Assembly: GCF_022748595.1 (NCBI RefSeq) | Contig: NZ_JALDSX010000007.1 | Location: 1-64,000, forward strand | From: Brevibacterium sp. ZH18 | GTDB lineage: Bacteria > Actinomycetota > Actinomycetes > Actinomycetales > Brevibacteriaceae | Reading direction: 5' to 3' | Length of the DNA stretch: 64,000 bases | Shown: one piece after another, positions 18,037 to 26,513 of the stretch | Position numbering within the stretch: position 1 is the first letter of the stretch | Layout: each line of letters starts with the position of its first letter | Program-made: the position numbers and the translations under genes | Notes under the pieces: generated by a model | Seen by the model: only the letters and a program-made list of their open reading frames with translations | Databases searched by the model: none | What the model was told of the DNA's origin: nothing

Positions 18037-18623
18037 CTGCAGCTCTCGATACCCGCACCCCCGCCACCCCCGACGGCCGCGACATTCATCGCACCGACGC
18101 CGAGGTGCTCGATCGTGCCCGTGCCGCCGAGGTGCTCGATCGTGCCCGTGCCGCCGCCGCTCGCGTCACCGATCCGGAGATGCCGATGCTCACGCTCGTC
18201 GACCTCGGCGTGCTCCGCGATGTCGCGATCGAGGACGGCCGCGTCGTCACGACCATCACCCCCACCTACTCGGGATGCCCGGCGATGGCGACGATGCGCG
18301 ATGACCTGCAGCGTGAACTCCAGGACGCCGGATTCTCCGACGCCGAGGTGCGGGTGTCTCTGACACCAGCCTGGACCAGTGATTGGATCACCGAAGAGGG
18401 GCGGAAGGCACTCAAAGGTGCCGGGATCTCCCCACCCGGGCAGGCGCCTCGGCGGGAGGGGCCTGTGGCTCTGACTCTGATGCCCACCAAGCGGGCCCTG
18501 ACATGCACCCTGTGCGGATCGACGAATGTGCGCCTGTCCTCGGAATTCGGACCGACGGCGTGCAAGGCGATGTATCAGTGCCGTGACTGTCTCGAGCCGT
18601 TCGAACACGTGAAGGAGATCTGA
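18030..18623 (+). CDS. paaD: PaaD, iron-sulfur assembly-type subunit (MIP18 family)
   Basis: A 197-residue PaaD. The MIP18/DUF59 domain has the conserved DPEMPMLTLVDLGVLR and TPTYSGCPAM motifs; the C-terminus is a zinc-ribbon-like CTLCGSTN ... CRDCLEPF. PaaD is needed for a working epoxidase, probably in Fe-S or diiron maturation. The start is ATG at 18030 or GTG at 18033, both overlapping the paaC stop, with GGAAGG just upstream. Before the domain an exact 27-bp tandem duplication (18099-18152) repeats the nonapeptide AEVLDRARA, a recent expansion. Confidence 0.94.
18099..18152 (+). repeat. Exact 27-bp tandem duplication inside paaD
   Basis: Two identical 27-bp copies (18099-18125 and 18126-18152) duplicate nine codons (AEVLDRARA) without changing frame, in the helix before the MIP18 domain. 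Sequence identity of the copies suggests a recent event. Confidence 0.95.
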
Positions 18624-18624
18624 G

Positions 18625-19761
18625 ATGACCGAAACGATCGATCAGAGCGCCGAGGCGGCTCCCACGACCCAGCCGAGCGCCCCGACCGTTTCCGGCGTGG
18701 GTGCCTCCCGGTCGAGCTTCTACCCGTTGACCGTGAAGTCCGTCGACCATCTCACCGAGGACTCGGCGGCAGTGACCTTCGACGTCCCGGATGAGTACGC
18801 GGAGCTCTTCGACTTCGCCGCAGGGCAGTCCCTGACTCTGCGTCGGATGATCGAGGGTGCCGAGCACCGCCGCTCCTATTCCATCTGCGCCCCGGCCGGA
18901 ACGGACCCGCGCATCGGTGTCCGCGAGATCCCCGAGGGGCTCTTCTCCAGGTGGCTCGTCCGCGACGTCCGTCCGGGTGAGACCATTGAGGTCCAGCCAC
19001 CCAGCGGCAGCTTCCAAGCCGACCCCAACCTCGGCGGGCGACATCTGTGCATCGCCGCAGGATCGGGCATCACCCCGATGCTCTCGATCGCCACGACCGT
19101 GCTGTCCAATCCGGACGCCTCGGTCACCCTGCTCTACGGCAACCGGAACACGAACACCGTGATGTTCGCCGAGGAGCTCGCGGACCTCAAAGATGCCCGC
19201 AACCAGCAGCTCGACCTCATCCACGTCCTCTCCCGCGAACCCCGGGAGGTTGAACTCTTCTCCGGTCGACTCGACGAGGCAAAGCTGCGCGCGCTGCTGA
19301 CCTCGCTGGTGCCCATCGGCGACATGGACCATGTGTGGCTGTGCGGTCCCTTCGGCATGCTCAGCGACGCCCGCGCGGTCCTCGCCGAATTCGGAGTGGC
19401 CAAGGACAAGGTCCACTTCGAGCTCTTCTACGTCGACGAACCGCCGCCGGAGGTCGTCCACGCGGACAAGGTACTCGAGGGTGCCACCAGCGACGTCACG
19501 ATCGTGCTCGACGGACGGCGGACCACCTCGGCGATGTCGCAGGGCAAGACGATCCTCGACTCCGCACAGGAATCGCGCTCGGATCTGCCCTTCGCCTGCA
19601 AAGGCGGCGTGTGCGGGACCTGCCGGGCCAAGATCTGCGGCGGCGAAGTCGACATGGTGCGCAACTACGCCCTCGAGGACAGCGAGGTCGCGGACAACTT
19701 CGTGCTCACCTGCCAGACGTTCCCTGTCAGCGACGAGGTCACGGTCGACTACGACTCGTGA
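18625..19761 (+). CDS. paaE: Phenylacetyl-CoA epoxidase reductase
   Basis: A 378-residue reductase: an FNR-type FAD domain (HRRSYSIC), an NAD(P) domain (IAAGSGITPMLSI, VWLCGPFGML) and a C-terminal plant-type [2Fe-2S] ferredoxin (CKGGVCGTCRAKICGG ... VLTCQ). It passes electrons from NADPH to the PaaAC diiron site. The N-terminal 30 residues are Ala/Thr-rich and variable. It follows paaD by one base and closes the epoxidase operon. All cofactor-binding residues are present. Confidence 0.96.
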   Translation: MTETIDQSAEAAPTTQPSAPTVSGVGASRSSFYPLTVKSVDHLTEDSAAVTFDVPDEYAELFDFAAGQSLTLRRMIEGAEHRRSYSICAPAGTDPRIGVREIPEGLFSRWLVRDVRPGETIEVQPPSGSFQADPNLGGRHLCIAAGSGITPMLSIATTVLSNPDASVTLLYGNRNTNTVMFAEELADLKDARNQQLDLIHVLSREPREVELFSGRLDEAKLRALLTSLVPIGDMDHVWLCGPFGMLSDARAVLAEFGVAKDKVHFELFYVDEPPPEVVHADKVLEGATSDVTIVLDGRRTTSAMSQGKTILDSAQESRSDLPFACKGGVCGTCRAKICGGEVDMVRNYALEDSEVADNFVLTCQTFPVSDEVTVDYDS

Positions 19762-19848
19762 TCAGCGAGACTTCCGAGCGCTCGCCGGCCTCGGTCGCTA
19801 GGATCGGGAATCACCGACACCGCCTGCACACCACTACTGAGGAGACTC

Positions 19849-20001
19849 ATGCCAGAGGCATTCATCCTGGACGGACTGCGCCCACCCATCGGTCGCTGCG
19901 GCGCAATCCTTGCTGATCAGCGACCTGATGACGTAGTTGCGACCACGCTCAAGGCCGTCGGCGTCGGCCAGGGTTCGGCACTGCTGTTGGAGCGTGCATG
20001 A
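19849..20001 (+). pseudogene. Thiolase reduced to its two ends by internal deletion
   Basis: A 50-residue ORF with a perfect ribosome site (GAGGAGACTC). The first 38 residues are a thiolase start (PEAFILDGLRPPIGR, then RPDDVVATTLKAV); the last 12 are the universal thiolase end (GVGQGSALLLERA, with the GVGQG motif). About 350 residues, with both active-site Cys residues and the His, are missing in frame. Its stop overlaps the next ATG (ATGA), as an intact gene in this operon would. It is most likely a relic of paaJ, the beta-ketoadipyl/3-oxo-dehydrosuberyl-CoA thiolase. Confidence 0.85.
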
Positions 20002-20867
20002 GCGCGGGCGCCGCCGCAGCGTCGTCCCCGGTCGTCGTCGAGCGCCTTGCCGATCGCGTGATCATCCGGCTCAACCGTCCCGAGGTGCGCAACGCCATCG
20101 ACCAGTCGATGGTCGATGCCCTGCACGCGGTGTGCGCTGAGCTTGAAGCCGACCCGAAGGTCGCGATCCTCACCGGCTCGAGCGGCGTTTTTGCTGCCGG
20201 AGCCGACATCGAGCAGCTGCGCAACCGCGGTCGCGACGAGGCTCTGGCCGGAATCAACTCGAAGCTCTTCACCCGTATCCAGGAACTGCCGATGCCGGTC
20301 ATCGCGCTCGTCGACGGCTTCGCCCTAGGTGGTGGGGCTGAGCTCGCGTTCGCCTGTGACTTCCGGATCGGCACGCCGACGACGAAGATCGGCAATCCCG
20401 AGGCCGGGTTGGGCATCCTCGCCGCAGCCGGTGCCGCGTGGCGCCTGCGCGAACTCATCGGCGAACCGCGGGCGAAGGAGATCCTGCTCGCGGGCCGGAC
20501 TCTCCAGGCCGAGGAGGCCAAGGCCATCGGACTGCTCAACGACGTCGTCGATCCCGAGGACCTCGAGCTCGCCGGTGGGGCACTGGCCGACCGGATCGCG
20601 AGCTTCGCGCCGTTGGCTGTGCGGTTGAGCAAATCAGCGTTCCACGCACCGAAGGACGCTCACCCGCTCATCGACAACCTGGCCCAGGCCGTGCTGTTCG
20701 AGACCGAGGAGAAGTACGCCCGGATGGATGCGTTCCTCGCGAAGAGGGAAGTGAAGAAGCGGGCGAAGGCCCACGCCGCGGCGACCGAGGCGATGGCCCA
20801 GCAGGCCGATCCCCGTGCCACTTCCAGTACCGATCCCCGTGCCGATCAGGAAGGTCGCACCGAATGA
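19998..20867 (+). CDS. paaF: Enoyl-CoA hydratase, paa operon
   Basis: A 289-residue crotonase-family enzyme. The oxyanion-hole motifs are SSGVFAAGADI and ALGGGAELAFACD, and the catalytic Glu is in GNPEAGLGI. In the pathway PaaF hydrates 2,3-dehydroadipyl-CoA. The C-terminal 35 residues after KREVKKRAKA are Ala/Gln-rich with a repeated DPRA(T/D) motif and have no family counterpart. The start overlaps the thiolase relic (ATGA), and the stop overlaps the next gene. PaaF against PaaG assignment is by order and by the Glu residue, so it is provisional. Confidence 0.82.
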   Translation: MSAGAAAASSPVVVERLADRVIIRLNRPEVRNAIDQSMVDALHAVCAELEADPKVAILTGSSGVFAAGADIEQLRNRGRDEALAGINSKLFTRIQELPMPVIALVDGFALGGGAELAFACDFRIGTPTTKIGNPEAGLGILAAAGAAWRLRELIGEPRAKEILLAGRTLQAEEAKAIGLLNDVVDPEDLELAGGALADRIASFAPLAVRLSKSAFHAPKDAHPLIDNLAQAVLFETEEKYARMDAFLAKREVKKRAKAHAAATEAMAQQADPRATSSTDPRADQEGRTE

Positions 20868-21703
20868 GTGAGCAGATCGCACAGGTGCCCGACACTGTCG
20901 GCGTCTATGGCGGCGGCCGGATGGGCGCGGGCATCGCCCACGCCTTCGCGGTGGCCGGCGCCCGAGTCATCGTCATCGAGAACACCGACGACACCGTGGC
21001 AGCCGCCGAGGAGCGCATTGACGCCTCGATCGAGAAATCGAAATCCAAAGGCATCGTCGTGTCCGGCACCGTCGAAGTCGTCCGCGACCCGACCCTGCTC
21101 GACCAGGCACTCCTCGTCGTTGAGGCGGTGCCGGAGATCGTCGAACTCAAGCAGGAAGTCCTCGCCGGAATCGCGAAGTACGCTCCGGCCGCAGCCATCG
21201 GCACGAACACGAGCGCACTGTCGATCGACGAGCTCGCCGCAGCCCTGCCCAGGCCCCAAGCGCTCATCGGCATGCACTTCTTCAACCCGGTCCCGGTTAG
21301 CGACCTCGTCGAGGTCGTCGTCGGCACGCATACAGCACCGCCCCTCGTCGATGCCGCGAAGAACTGGGTGGCGGGTCTGGGGAAGACGGCGATCACGGTC
21401 AGGGATTCGCCCGGATTCGCGTCGAGCCGCCTCGGCGTGGCCCTTGCTTTGGAAGCGATTCGGATGGTCGAGGACGAGGTCGCCGAGCCTGCGGACATCG
21501 ATCGGGCGATGACCCTGGGCTACCGGCATCCGGCCGGGCCGCTGAAGACCACGGACATCGTCGGCCTCGACGTGCGTCTCGGAATCGCTGAGCACCTCGA
21601 ACGCGAACTCGGCCCCCGATTCGCCCCGCCGCAGCTGCTCAAGGACAAAGTCGCCGCAGGTCAGCTGGGCCGTAAGTCCGGCCAGGGATTCTATACGTGG
21701 TGA
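20864..21703 (+). CDS. paaH: 3-hydroxyacyl-CoA dehydrogenase
   Basis: A 279-residue dehydrogenase. The N-terminal NAD-binding Rossmann motif is VGVYGGGRMGAGIAHAF; the catalytic region has the conserved IGMHFFNPVP (with the active-site His) and the C-terminal dimer domain has RDSPGFASSRLGVAL. PaaH oxidises 3-hydroxyadipyl-CoA to 3-oxoadipyl-CoA. The length fits the single-domain paaH/fadB2 type. Its ATG overlaps the paaF stop. The paaH product would normally feed a thiolase, but the one in this operon is deleted. Confidence 0.93.
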   Translation: MSEQIAQVPDTVGVYGGGRMGAGIAHAFAVAGARVIVIENTDDTVAAAEERIDASIEKSKSKGIVVSGTVEVVRDPTLLDQALLVVEAVPEIVELKQEVLAGIAKYAPAAAIGTNTSALSIDELAAALPRPQALIGMHFFNPVPVSDLVEVVVGTHTAPPLVDAAKNWVAGLGKTAITVRDSPGFASSRLGVALALEAIRMVEDEVAEPADIDRAMTLGYRHPAGPLKTTDIVGLDVRLGIAEHLERELGPRFAPPQLLKDKVAAGQLGRKSGQGFYTW

Positions 21704-21742
21704 CCGTTCGGACCCGGTGAACCGTCCTCAGGGTCCCGCCCC

Positions 21743-21814
21743 GACCATCCCATCAGTTCCGCGCCCGACCATCCCATCAGTTCCGCGCCTGACGATCCCA
21801 TCAGTTCCGCGCCC
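21743..21814. repeat. Three 24-bp tandem repeats between paaH and paaG
   Basis: Three copies of a 24-bp unit (GACCATCCCATCAGTTCCGC plus GCCC) at 21743-21766, 21767-21790 and 21791-21814, differing at two bases. They lie in the 144-bp gap before the next hydratase. Nothing else is seen in this gap. Confidence 0.9.
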
Positions 21815-21847
21815 GACCGCCGCGTCATCATCTGCAGAGGAGCACGC

Positions 21848-22624
21848 ATGACCGAGATCAGACTGACCAGCCGTGACCGCATCGCCGAGATCATCCTCGA
21901 CGGGCCCGAGTCCCGCAACGCGCTCGACGCCGATGACCTCCGGGACATCGCGGCGGCCGTGGCCAAGGTCGCCGAGGCGATCCCCACCGTGCGCGCGCTC
22001 CTGATCAGGGCAGAGGGCAAGGTCTTCAGCTCTGGTCGCGACATCTCGGCCGTCGACGTCGACACCGATGATGCGCACGCGTTCCTCGCCGAGATCTTTA
22101 CACCTGTCTTCAACGCCATCCGTGCCCTGCCGATCCCGGTGATCGCGCAGGTCCAAGGGGCCGCGCTGGGGCTGGGCTTCGGGATCGCGGCCGCCGCGGA
22201 CATCATCTATGCCGCCGACAACGCGAAGTTCGGCTCGCCGTTCGCCGCGATCGGAGCGATGCTCGACTCCGGTGCGCACCACGTGTTCCTCGACCGGTTG
22301 GGCTACCACCGGACGATGGACCTCATCATCACCGGGGATTTCATGACCGGCGCCGAGGCGGCTGCTGCGGGCATCGTGTCCCGTGCAGTTCCTGCCGAGG
22401 ACCTGTCCGAATTCGTCGAGGCGAAGCTCGCGAAGATCGTCAGCGGACCCGCCGAAGCCTTCGCCATGGAGAAGGGTTTCGTGCAGGAGCTCGCCGACGA
22501 GCGACCGACTCTGGGGCAGGTGCTGGCAAAGGAGGCCGACCTGCAGGAGACCGCGCGTCAGACCCCGGACTATGCCGAGGGGTTCAAGGCTTTTCAGGAG
22601 CGTCGGACGCCGAACTTCGGGTGA
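21848..22624 (+). CDS. paaG: Enoyl-CoA hydratase/isomerase
   Basis: A 258-residue crotonase-fold protein. The oxyanion motifs are KVFSSGRDIS and QGAALGLGFGIAAAADI; the position of the first crotonase Glu is not occupied, and an Asp occurs in GAMLDSGAHH, the pattern expected of PaaG, which isomerises the epoxide to oxepin-CoA. ATG at 21848 has AGAGGAGC 4 bases upstream. It lies at the end of the paa cluster, separated from paaH by a tandem repeat, and is followed by a hairpin. Confidence 0.85.
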   Translation: MTEIRLTSRDRIAEIILDGPESRNALDADDLRDIAAAVAKVAEAIPTVRALLIRAEGKVFSSGRDISAVDVDTDDAHAFLAEIFTPVFNAIRALPIPVIAQVQGAALGLGFGIAAAADIIYAADNAKFGSPFAAIGAMLDSGAHHVFLDRLGYHRTMDLIITGDFMTGAEAAAAGIVSRAVPAEDLSEFVEAKLAKIVSGPAEAFAMEKGFVQELADERPTLGQVLAKEADLQETARQTPDYAEGFKAFQERRTPNFG

Positions 22625-22637
22625 GCCGCCGTGGGGG

Positions 22638-22656
22638 CTCAGCCTCCAATGCTGAG
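22638..22656. terminator. Hairpin between paaG and the convergent lipoprotein gene
   Basis: CTCAGC (22638-22643), a 7-base loop and GCTGAG (22651-22656) form a 6-bp stem in the 33-bp convergent gap. It may serve both directions, though no T-run is present. Confidence 0.45.
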
Positions 22657-22657
22657 A

Positions 22658-23251
22658 TCACTTGACTGGCTGGACCTCGTCCTCGGTGACCCATTTGTGG
22701 TTCGTCATCGTCATGCCATCCATGTCGATATCGACCATGTAGACGGTATCCTCGGTCGAGCTGTCGATCGTTGCTTCGGCGCCCTTCATCCCGGGCATGT
22801 GGTCTGCTTTGAGAATCACCTTTGCGCCGTCTTTGAGGGGAGCCTTGCCGGGGTTCTTCAGTTCTTCTTGGACGACCCATTTGTGGTCTTTGACCGGGTC
22901 GCCGCCGTCGGTGGGCGTGTAGCTGACCGAATATGTGGTGGTCTCGAAGGCGCCCGAGATCGTCGCCTTCGCGCCCTTCATTCCGGGCATATGGTCAGCG
23001 GCGAGAGTGACCTCATCTCCAACGGCGTATGTGGGATCGGATGCCTTTTCGATGCCTTTGGGCGGCTGGCCGCCGTCCGCGGCGTGCTCATGGCTTTCTC
23101 CGTGGTTCTCACTCGATGCCGACTCGGACTGTTTCTCATGCTGTGAATGCTGAGCAGCCTCGTCGCCTTCAGAGCTGGCACATCCCGACAGTACCAGCGC
23201 CGATGCGGCTGCAATCGCAACGATGGTCGTCGACAGAGTGGATGTATTCAT
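22658..23251 (-). CDS. YdhK-like lipoprotein with two DUF1541 repeats
   Basis: A 197-residue lipoprotein. The signal peptide ends in the lipobox VLSGC (Cys24). A His/Ser/Glu-rich linker (HSQHEKQ, HEHAADGG) leads into two tandem DUF1541 modules, each with the motif ADHMPGMKGA and TT/MTNHKWV. Such proteins are surface-anchored and often found beside copper-resistance genes; the His and Met residues of the HMPGM motif suggest metal binding. The divergent gene is CueP and the shared control region carries a CsoR-like dyad, so copper induction is likely. ATG at 23251 follows GGAGAG. Confidence 0.87.
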   Translation of the reverse strand: MNTSTLSTTIVAIAAASALVLSGCASSEGDEAAQHSQHEKQSESASSENHGESHEHAADGGQPPKGIEKASDPTYAVGDEVTLAADHMPGMKGAKATISGAFETTTYSVSYTPTDGGDPVKDHKWVVQEELKNPGKAPLKDGAKVILKADHMPGMKGAEATIDSSTEDTVYMVDIDMDGMTMTNHKWVTEDEVQPVK

Positions 23252-23321
23252 TTCTCTCCTGCAATTTCCTTGGCCATTGCGGTCCGATCGCGGGCTGCAC
23301 GGGGGCGCCCGACGCCGACGA

Positions 23322-23340
23322 TATACCTAGAGGGGGTATA
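23322..23340. promoter_or_regulatory. CsoR-like operator between ydhK and cueP
   Basis: TATACC (23322-23327) and GGTATA (23335-23340) form a perfect dyad with a 7-base G-rich spacer, similar to copper-responsive CsoR sites (TACCC-type arms). TATAGT at 23337-23342 could be the cueP -10 box, so a bound repressor would overlap the promoter. Confidence 0.6.
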
Positions 23341-23367
23341 GTTGTCAACGTGATTCAGATAGAAACG

Positions 23368-23958
23368 ATGCGTGTGGCGATGCTAAGGCGAGCCATCGCC
23401 ATCGCGGCTCTGACCTTGCTCTTGGCAGCTTGTGGGACCGACGATTCGGGCTCTGGGCCACGCCGCGATCAGGTATCGACGGAAGAGTTCCTCTCCGAAC
23501 ACGGATTGGATGGGATGGACGCCGTTGAAGCCATTGACCATCTTGACCGACTTGCAGTGGCTGATCGCCCGAGTGATCTCATGGCATCGGTCTACCCCGA
23601 TGAGCTGGTGCTGGCCGGTGAAGCGCAAGAGGTGACTTTCGATCTTCCGGAGGAGACAGCGTATGTCTCGATTGCTCCGTACGTGAACACCACTCATGAC
23701 TGCTTCTACCACAGCCTGACAACCTGTCGCGGAGAGCTCGGAAACGAGGAACTCGACGTGAAGATCACTGACAGCGCCACTGGCGAACGTGTCGTCGACG
23801 ATCAGGTAACCACGTTCGACAACGGCTTCGTTGGGTTCTGGGTTCCAAGCGACATCGAAGGAACCATTGGGATCACCTATGAAGGAAAATCCGGTTCTGT
23901 CGAATTCTCAACTGCGGATGACGGTGCGACCTGCATCACCGATCTTCGGCTCAGCTGA
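23368..23958 (+). CDS. cueP: CueP-family copper-binding lipoprotein
   Basis: A 196-residue lipoprotein with lipobox LLAAC. It matches CueP throughout: HGLDGMDAVEAIDHLDRL, RPSDLMASVYPDELVL, then the signature YVNTTHDCFYHSLTTCRGEL with the paired Cys and His residues, FDNGFVGFWVP and a terminal TCITDL. CueP is an extracytoplasmic copper-binding protein that protects against copper and can reduce it. Start codons at 23350 (GTG), 23368 and 23380 (ATG) are all possible; if TATAGT is the -10 box, GTG 23350 could be a leaderless start. It is divergent from the YdhK-like gene. Confidence 0.88.
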   Translation: MRVAMLRRAIAIAALTLLLAACGTDDSGSGPRRDQVSTEEFLSEHGLDGMDAVEAIDHLDRLAVADRPSDLMASVYPDELVLAGEAQEVTFDLPEETAYVSIAPYVNTTHDCFYHSLTTCRGELGNEELDVKITDSATGERVVDDQVTTFDNGFVGFWVPSDIEGTIGITYEGKSGSVEFSTADDGATCITDLRLS

Positions 23959-23985
23959 TCTGAAGCCTCAGCCATCTGGGCCGGA

Positions 23986-24786
23986 TCAGCCCTCGGGCTT
24001 CGCCTTGGACTCGCCCTCGACGTCGGGCCCGTCCTCGATCTCATACGCGTCCTCGACTTCGGATGCGCCTTTGGTCTCTGTTTCTTTCGAGCTCTTTCGG
24101 GTCAACTTCCAGCGGCGGAAGGTGATGATCGTCAGCACGATGACCAGTGCCCAGGAGATGCCGACGGCGATGCCGTTGACGATTCCCGGATTTCCGATGA
24201 AGGCTCCCACTGCCACGAGGGAGAGCTGGCCTGGAAGGGCCGAGACGACGGTGGCGAAGAGGAATGTGCGGCTCTTGATGCCCAGCGCCCCGCTGCCGTA
24301 GTTCACCGGCCAGTAGGGGAAGCCCGGCATGAGGCGCAGCATGCACACCGCGTAGAAGCCGCCGTTGGTCAGTCGTGATTCGATCGCCTCGGCGTGACTG
24401 CCCAGCAGCTTCATCACCGTGTCGCGGCCCAGGCCGCGGGAGATCCAGTAGCCGCCATAGCAGCCGGCGACCACGCCGATCATCGACAGCAGAGTGCCGA
24501 ACGGCAAGCCGAAGACGAGGCCTCCGGCGACGGCCATGATGGTCACCGGTATCGGGGTGGCGGCGACAACGGCGTAGAGGCCGATGAAGATGCTGAAGCC
24601 CCAGAACCCTGCCTGGGCGATCTCGTCTTGCAGTGAGTCGAGTGAAGGCAGGCGCACGTTGAAGACCAGCCAGAGGCAGACGAGGATCACCAGGGCGAGT
24701 GCGACATTGCGCAGAATCGACGAGACGGGCATGCGTCCGGAGCCCTCAGGCTTCGGGCGCGGGTCGGAGTTCTCGTCGTTCGGCAT
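23986..24786 (-). CDS. TVP38/TMEM64 (DedA-like) membrane protein
   Basis: A 266-residue membrane protein with about six hydrophobic segments. The VTT/SNARE-associated domain is recognised by VVAATPIPVTIMAVAGGLVFG, GVVAGCYGGYWISRGLGRD and RLMPGFPYWPVNYGSGALGI. Family members are thought to scramble or transport lipids, but the exact role of TVP38 proteins in bacteria is not settled. The C-terminal 45 residues are an acidic low-complexity tail (ETETKGASEVEDAYEIEDG). It converges with cueP; the protease gene lies upstream behind a strong hairpin, so it has its own promoter. Confidence 0.85.
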   Translation of the reverse strand: MPNDENSDPRPKPEGSGRMPVSSILRNVALALVILVCLWLVFNVRLPSLDSLQDEIAQAGFWGFSIFIGLYAVVAATPIPVTIMAVAGGLVFGLPFGTLLSMIGVVAGCYGGYWISRGLGRDTVMKLLGSHAEAIESRLTNGGFYAVCMLRLMPGFPYWPVNYGSGALGIKSRTFLFATVVSALPGQLSLVAVGAFIGNPGIVNGIAVGISWALVIVLTIITFRRWKLTRKSSKETETKGASEVEDAYEIEDGPDVEGESKAKPEG

Positions 24787-24838
24787 GGCTTGATCCTACT
24801 TGTCTGCCCGCACTGGCCGGCCACTGCCACCACGACAG

Positions 24839-24874
24839 GATCGCGCCACACAGTGGTGACTGTGCGGCGCGATC
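24839..24874 (-). terminator. Strong hairpin after the HtrA-like gene
   Basis: GATCGCGCC (24839-24847) pairs with GGCGCGATC (24866-24874), and inside it CACAGT pairs with ACTGTG around a GGTG loop, giving about 15 bp of stem with one mismatch. It lies 56 bp beyond the stop of the protease gene. Confidence 0.65.
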
Positions 24875-24929
24875 AGTGCTTCTGCGTCTTTTCGTCCGGA
24901 ACGATGGGTGCCGGTCCGATGCGACTCGT

Positions 24930-26513
24930 TCAGGAGGCGGGCCCCTCGGTGAGGGTCACGGTTGCCGAATGGCTCTGTCCGGACGCGTCAATCCAGGTCA
25001 GCCCCACCTTGTCGCCCGGGTTGTGCTTGGCGATGACGTCCGAGAGCGTGGTGGGGTCGGAGATCGTCGTCGAGTCGATCGACGTGATCGTGTCGCCGGC
25101 CGTCAGACCCGCCTTCGCCGCAGGAGTGTTCTCATAGACGCCGGAGACCACGGCACCTGAGGAGCTGGTGCGTGCAGATCCGCTGGAGGCACCGGAGGAG
25201 TCTTGGCCGCTGCTCTGGTCACTGCCCTGTCCGCCCGGGGTCATAGTGCTTCCGGATTGGGAATCGGTCGCCGACTGGACGCCGATGCCCAGGAATGCCG
25301 GATAGCCCAAGGTGTTCGTCTGCGTCTGCTCGCCGCTGACGATGCTCTTGGCTGTGGCCAGTGCGCTGTCGATGGGGATCGCGTAGCCGGTGATGTTCGC
25401 CGAGCCCGAGGACGCGGCGGTATCGATGCCGATCACGTCGCCGTCGCTGTCGAGCAGTGCTCCGCCGGAGTCACCTGCGACGATGTCCGCGTCGACCTCG
25501 ATCATGTTGTTCAGTGACTCGGAGTCAGCGGAGGACTCAGCGGTGGTCGTGACCGAGGCGTTGAGGTCGGTGACAGTTCCGTCGGCAGCCGCCAGCTGGC
25601 CGGTTCCGCCGGCATTGCCGACTGCCGTCACATCGGCACCGACCTTGACGTCACCGTTGTCGACCTTCGCAGTCTGCAGCCCGGAGGCGTCCTTGAGCTG
25701 GAGAACGGCCACGTCCTTCGTCGAATCTGAGCCGAGAACCTTCGCCGTGTAGGTCTTGCCCGTGGTGGCCACGGTGACCTTGATCTCCGTCGAGTCGGCG
25801 ATGACGTGATTGTTCGTGAGGATGAGTCCGTCACTGCTGAGCACGATGCCGGTGCCCGCCGCCTCGGCGCTCTGGTAGCCGAGTTTCGTGTCGATGAGCA
25901 CGACCCCGGTCGATTCCTTCGCACTCGCGGGGGTTGCATCGGTCTGCGTCGAATCGGCGCCCGGCATCGTTCCATCGGCTCCGCCGCCGGAGCCATTGCT
26001 TGTGCCTCCGGAACTGCCTGTCCCACCATTCGCGCCGTTTCCGAAGCCGCCGGCTGAGCCGTTGCCGCCACCCGTGCTGCCGCCGGTGCTGCCACCGGTC
26101 TGGCCCTGGAGCGGAGCCGATCCGCCGTTGCCAGCGGCCGACAGCGGTGCCTCCTGCGCAGTGATCGCCGAGACGGCATTCGCACCGAACTGAGCGGCGA
26201 ATCCGCCGCCGACGAGCATGAGGGAGAGTCCGGCCGCCGTGCCCAGAGCAATGAGTCCGCGCCTGCGTGCCCGAGAACGGTGGGACGTGGCGTTCGCCTG
26301 TCCGTTCGCCTGAGCGACCGCTGCTCCGAATGCCGACGCCGAGGTTGTCGCCTCGTTCATCGGCGACTGACCTGACGCGGACGTGAAGTTCATCCCGGGG
26401 TGCGGGGGCTGGTTGGGGGCCTGCGGGGAGTTGACGGCGGGGTACGGGGAAACGGAGGGCCGCCTCGGCGTCGGGTTCTGGTTGGATTCGGGATTCTGCT
26501 GTGGATGATTCAT
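24930..26513 (-). CDS. HtrA/DegP-like serine protease with PDZ domain
   Basis: A 527-residue membrane-anchored trypsin-fold protease. Order: Pro/Gln/Asn-rich cytoplasmic region (1-85), one TM helix (about 86-110), a Gly/Ser-rich extracytoplasmic linker (about 125-185), the protease domain with triad His236 (ILTNNHVIAD), Asp267 (STKDVAVLQL) and Ser349 (AGDSGGAL), and a C-terminal PDZ domain (YENTPAAKAGLTAGDTITSID). It likely degrades or repairs misfolded secreted proteins. The catalytic core is complete. A Ser/Gly-rich insert separates protease and PDZ domains. It is a single-gene unit with a hairpin terminator downstream. Confidence 0.92.
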   Translation of the reverse strand: MNHPQQNPESNQNPTPRRPSVSPYPAVNSPQAPNQPPHPGMNFTSASGQSPMNEATTSASAFGAAVAQANGQANATSHRSRARRRGLIALGTAAGLSLMLVGGGFAAQFGANAVSAITAQEAPLSAAGNGGSAPLQGQTGGSTGGSTGGGNGSAGGFGNGANGGTGSSGGTSNGSGGGADGTMPGADSTQTDATPASAKESTGVVLIDTKLGYQSAEAAGTGIVLSSDGLILTNNHVIADSTEIKVTVATTGKTYTAKVLGSDSTKDVAVLQLKDASGLQTAKVDNGDVKVGADVTAVGNAGGTGQLAAADGTVTDLNASVTTTAESSADSESLNNMIEVDADIVAGDSGGALLDSDGDVIGIDTAASSGSANITGYAIPIDSALATAKSIVSGEQTQTNTLGYPAFLGIGVQSATDSQSGSTMTPGGQGSDQSSGQDSSGASSGSARTSSSGAVVSGVYENTPAAKAGLTAGDTITSIDSTTISDPTTLSDVIAKHNPGDKVGLTWIDASGQSHSATVTLTEGPAS

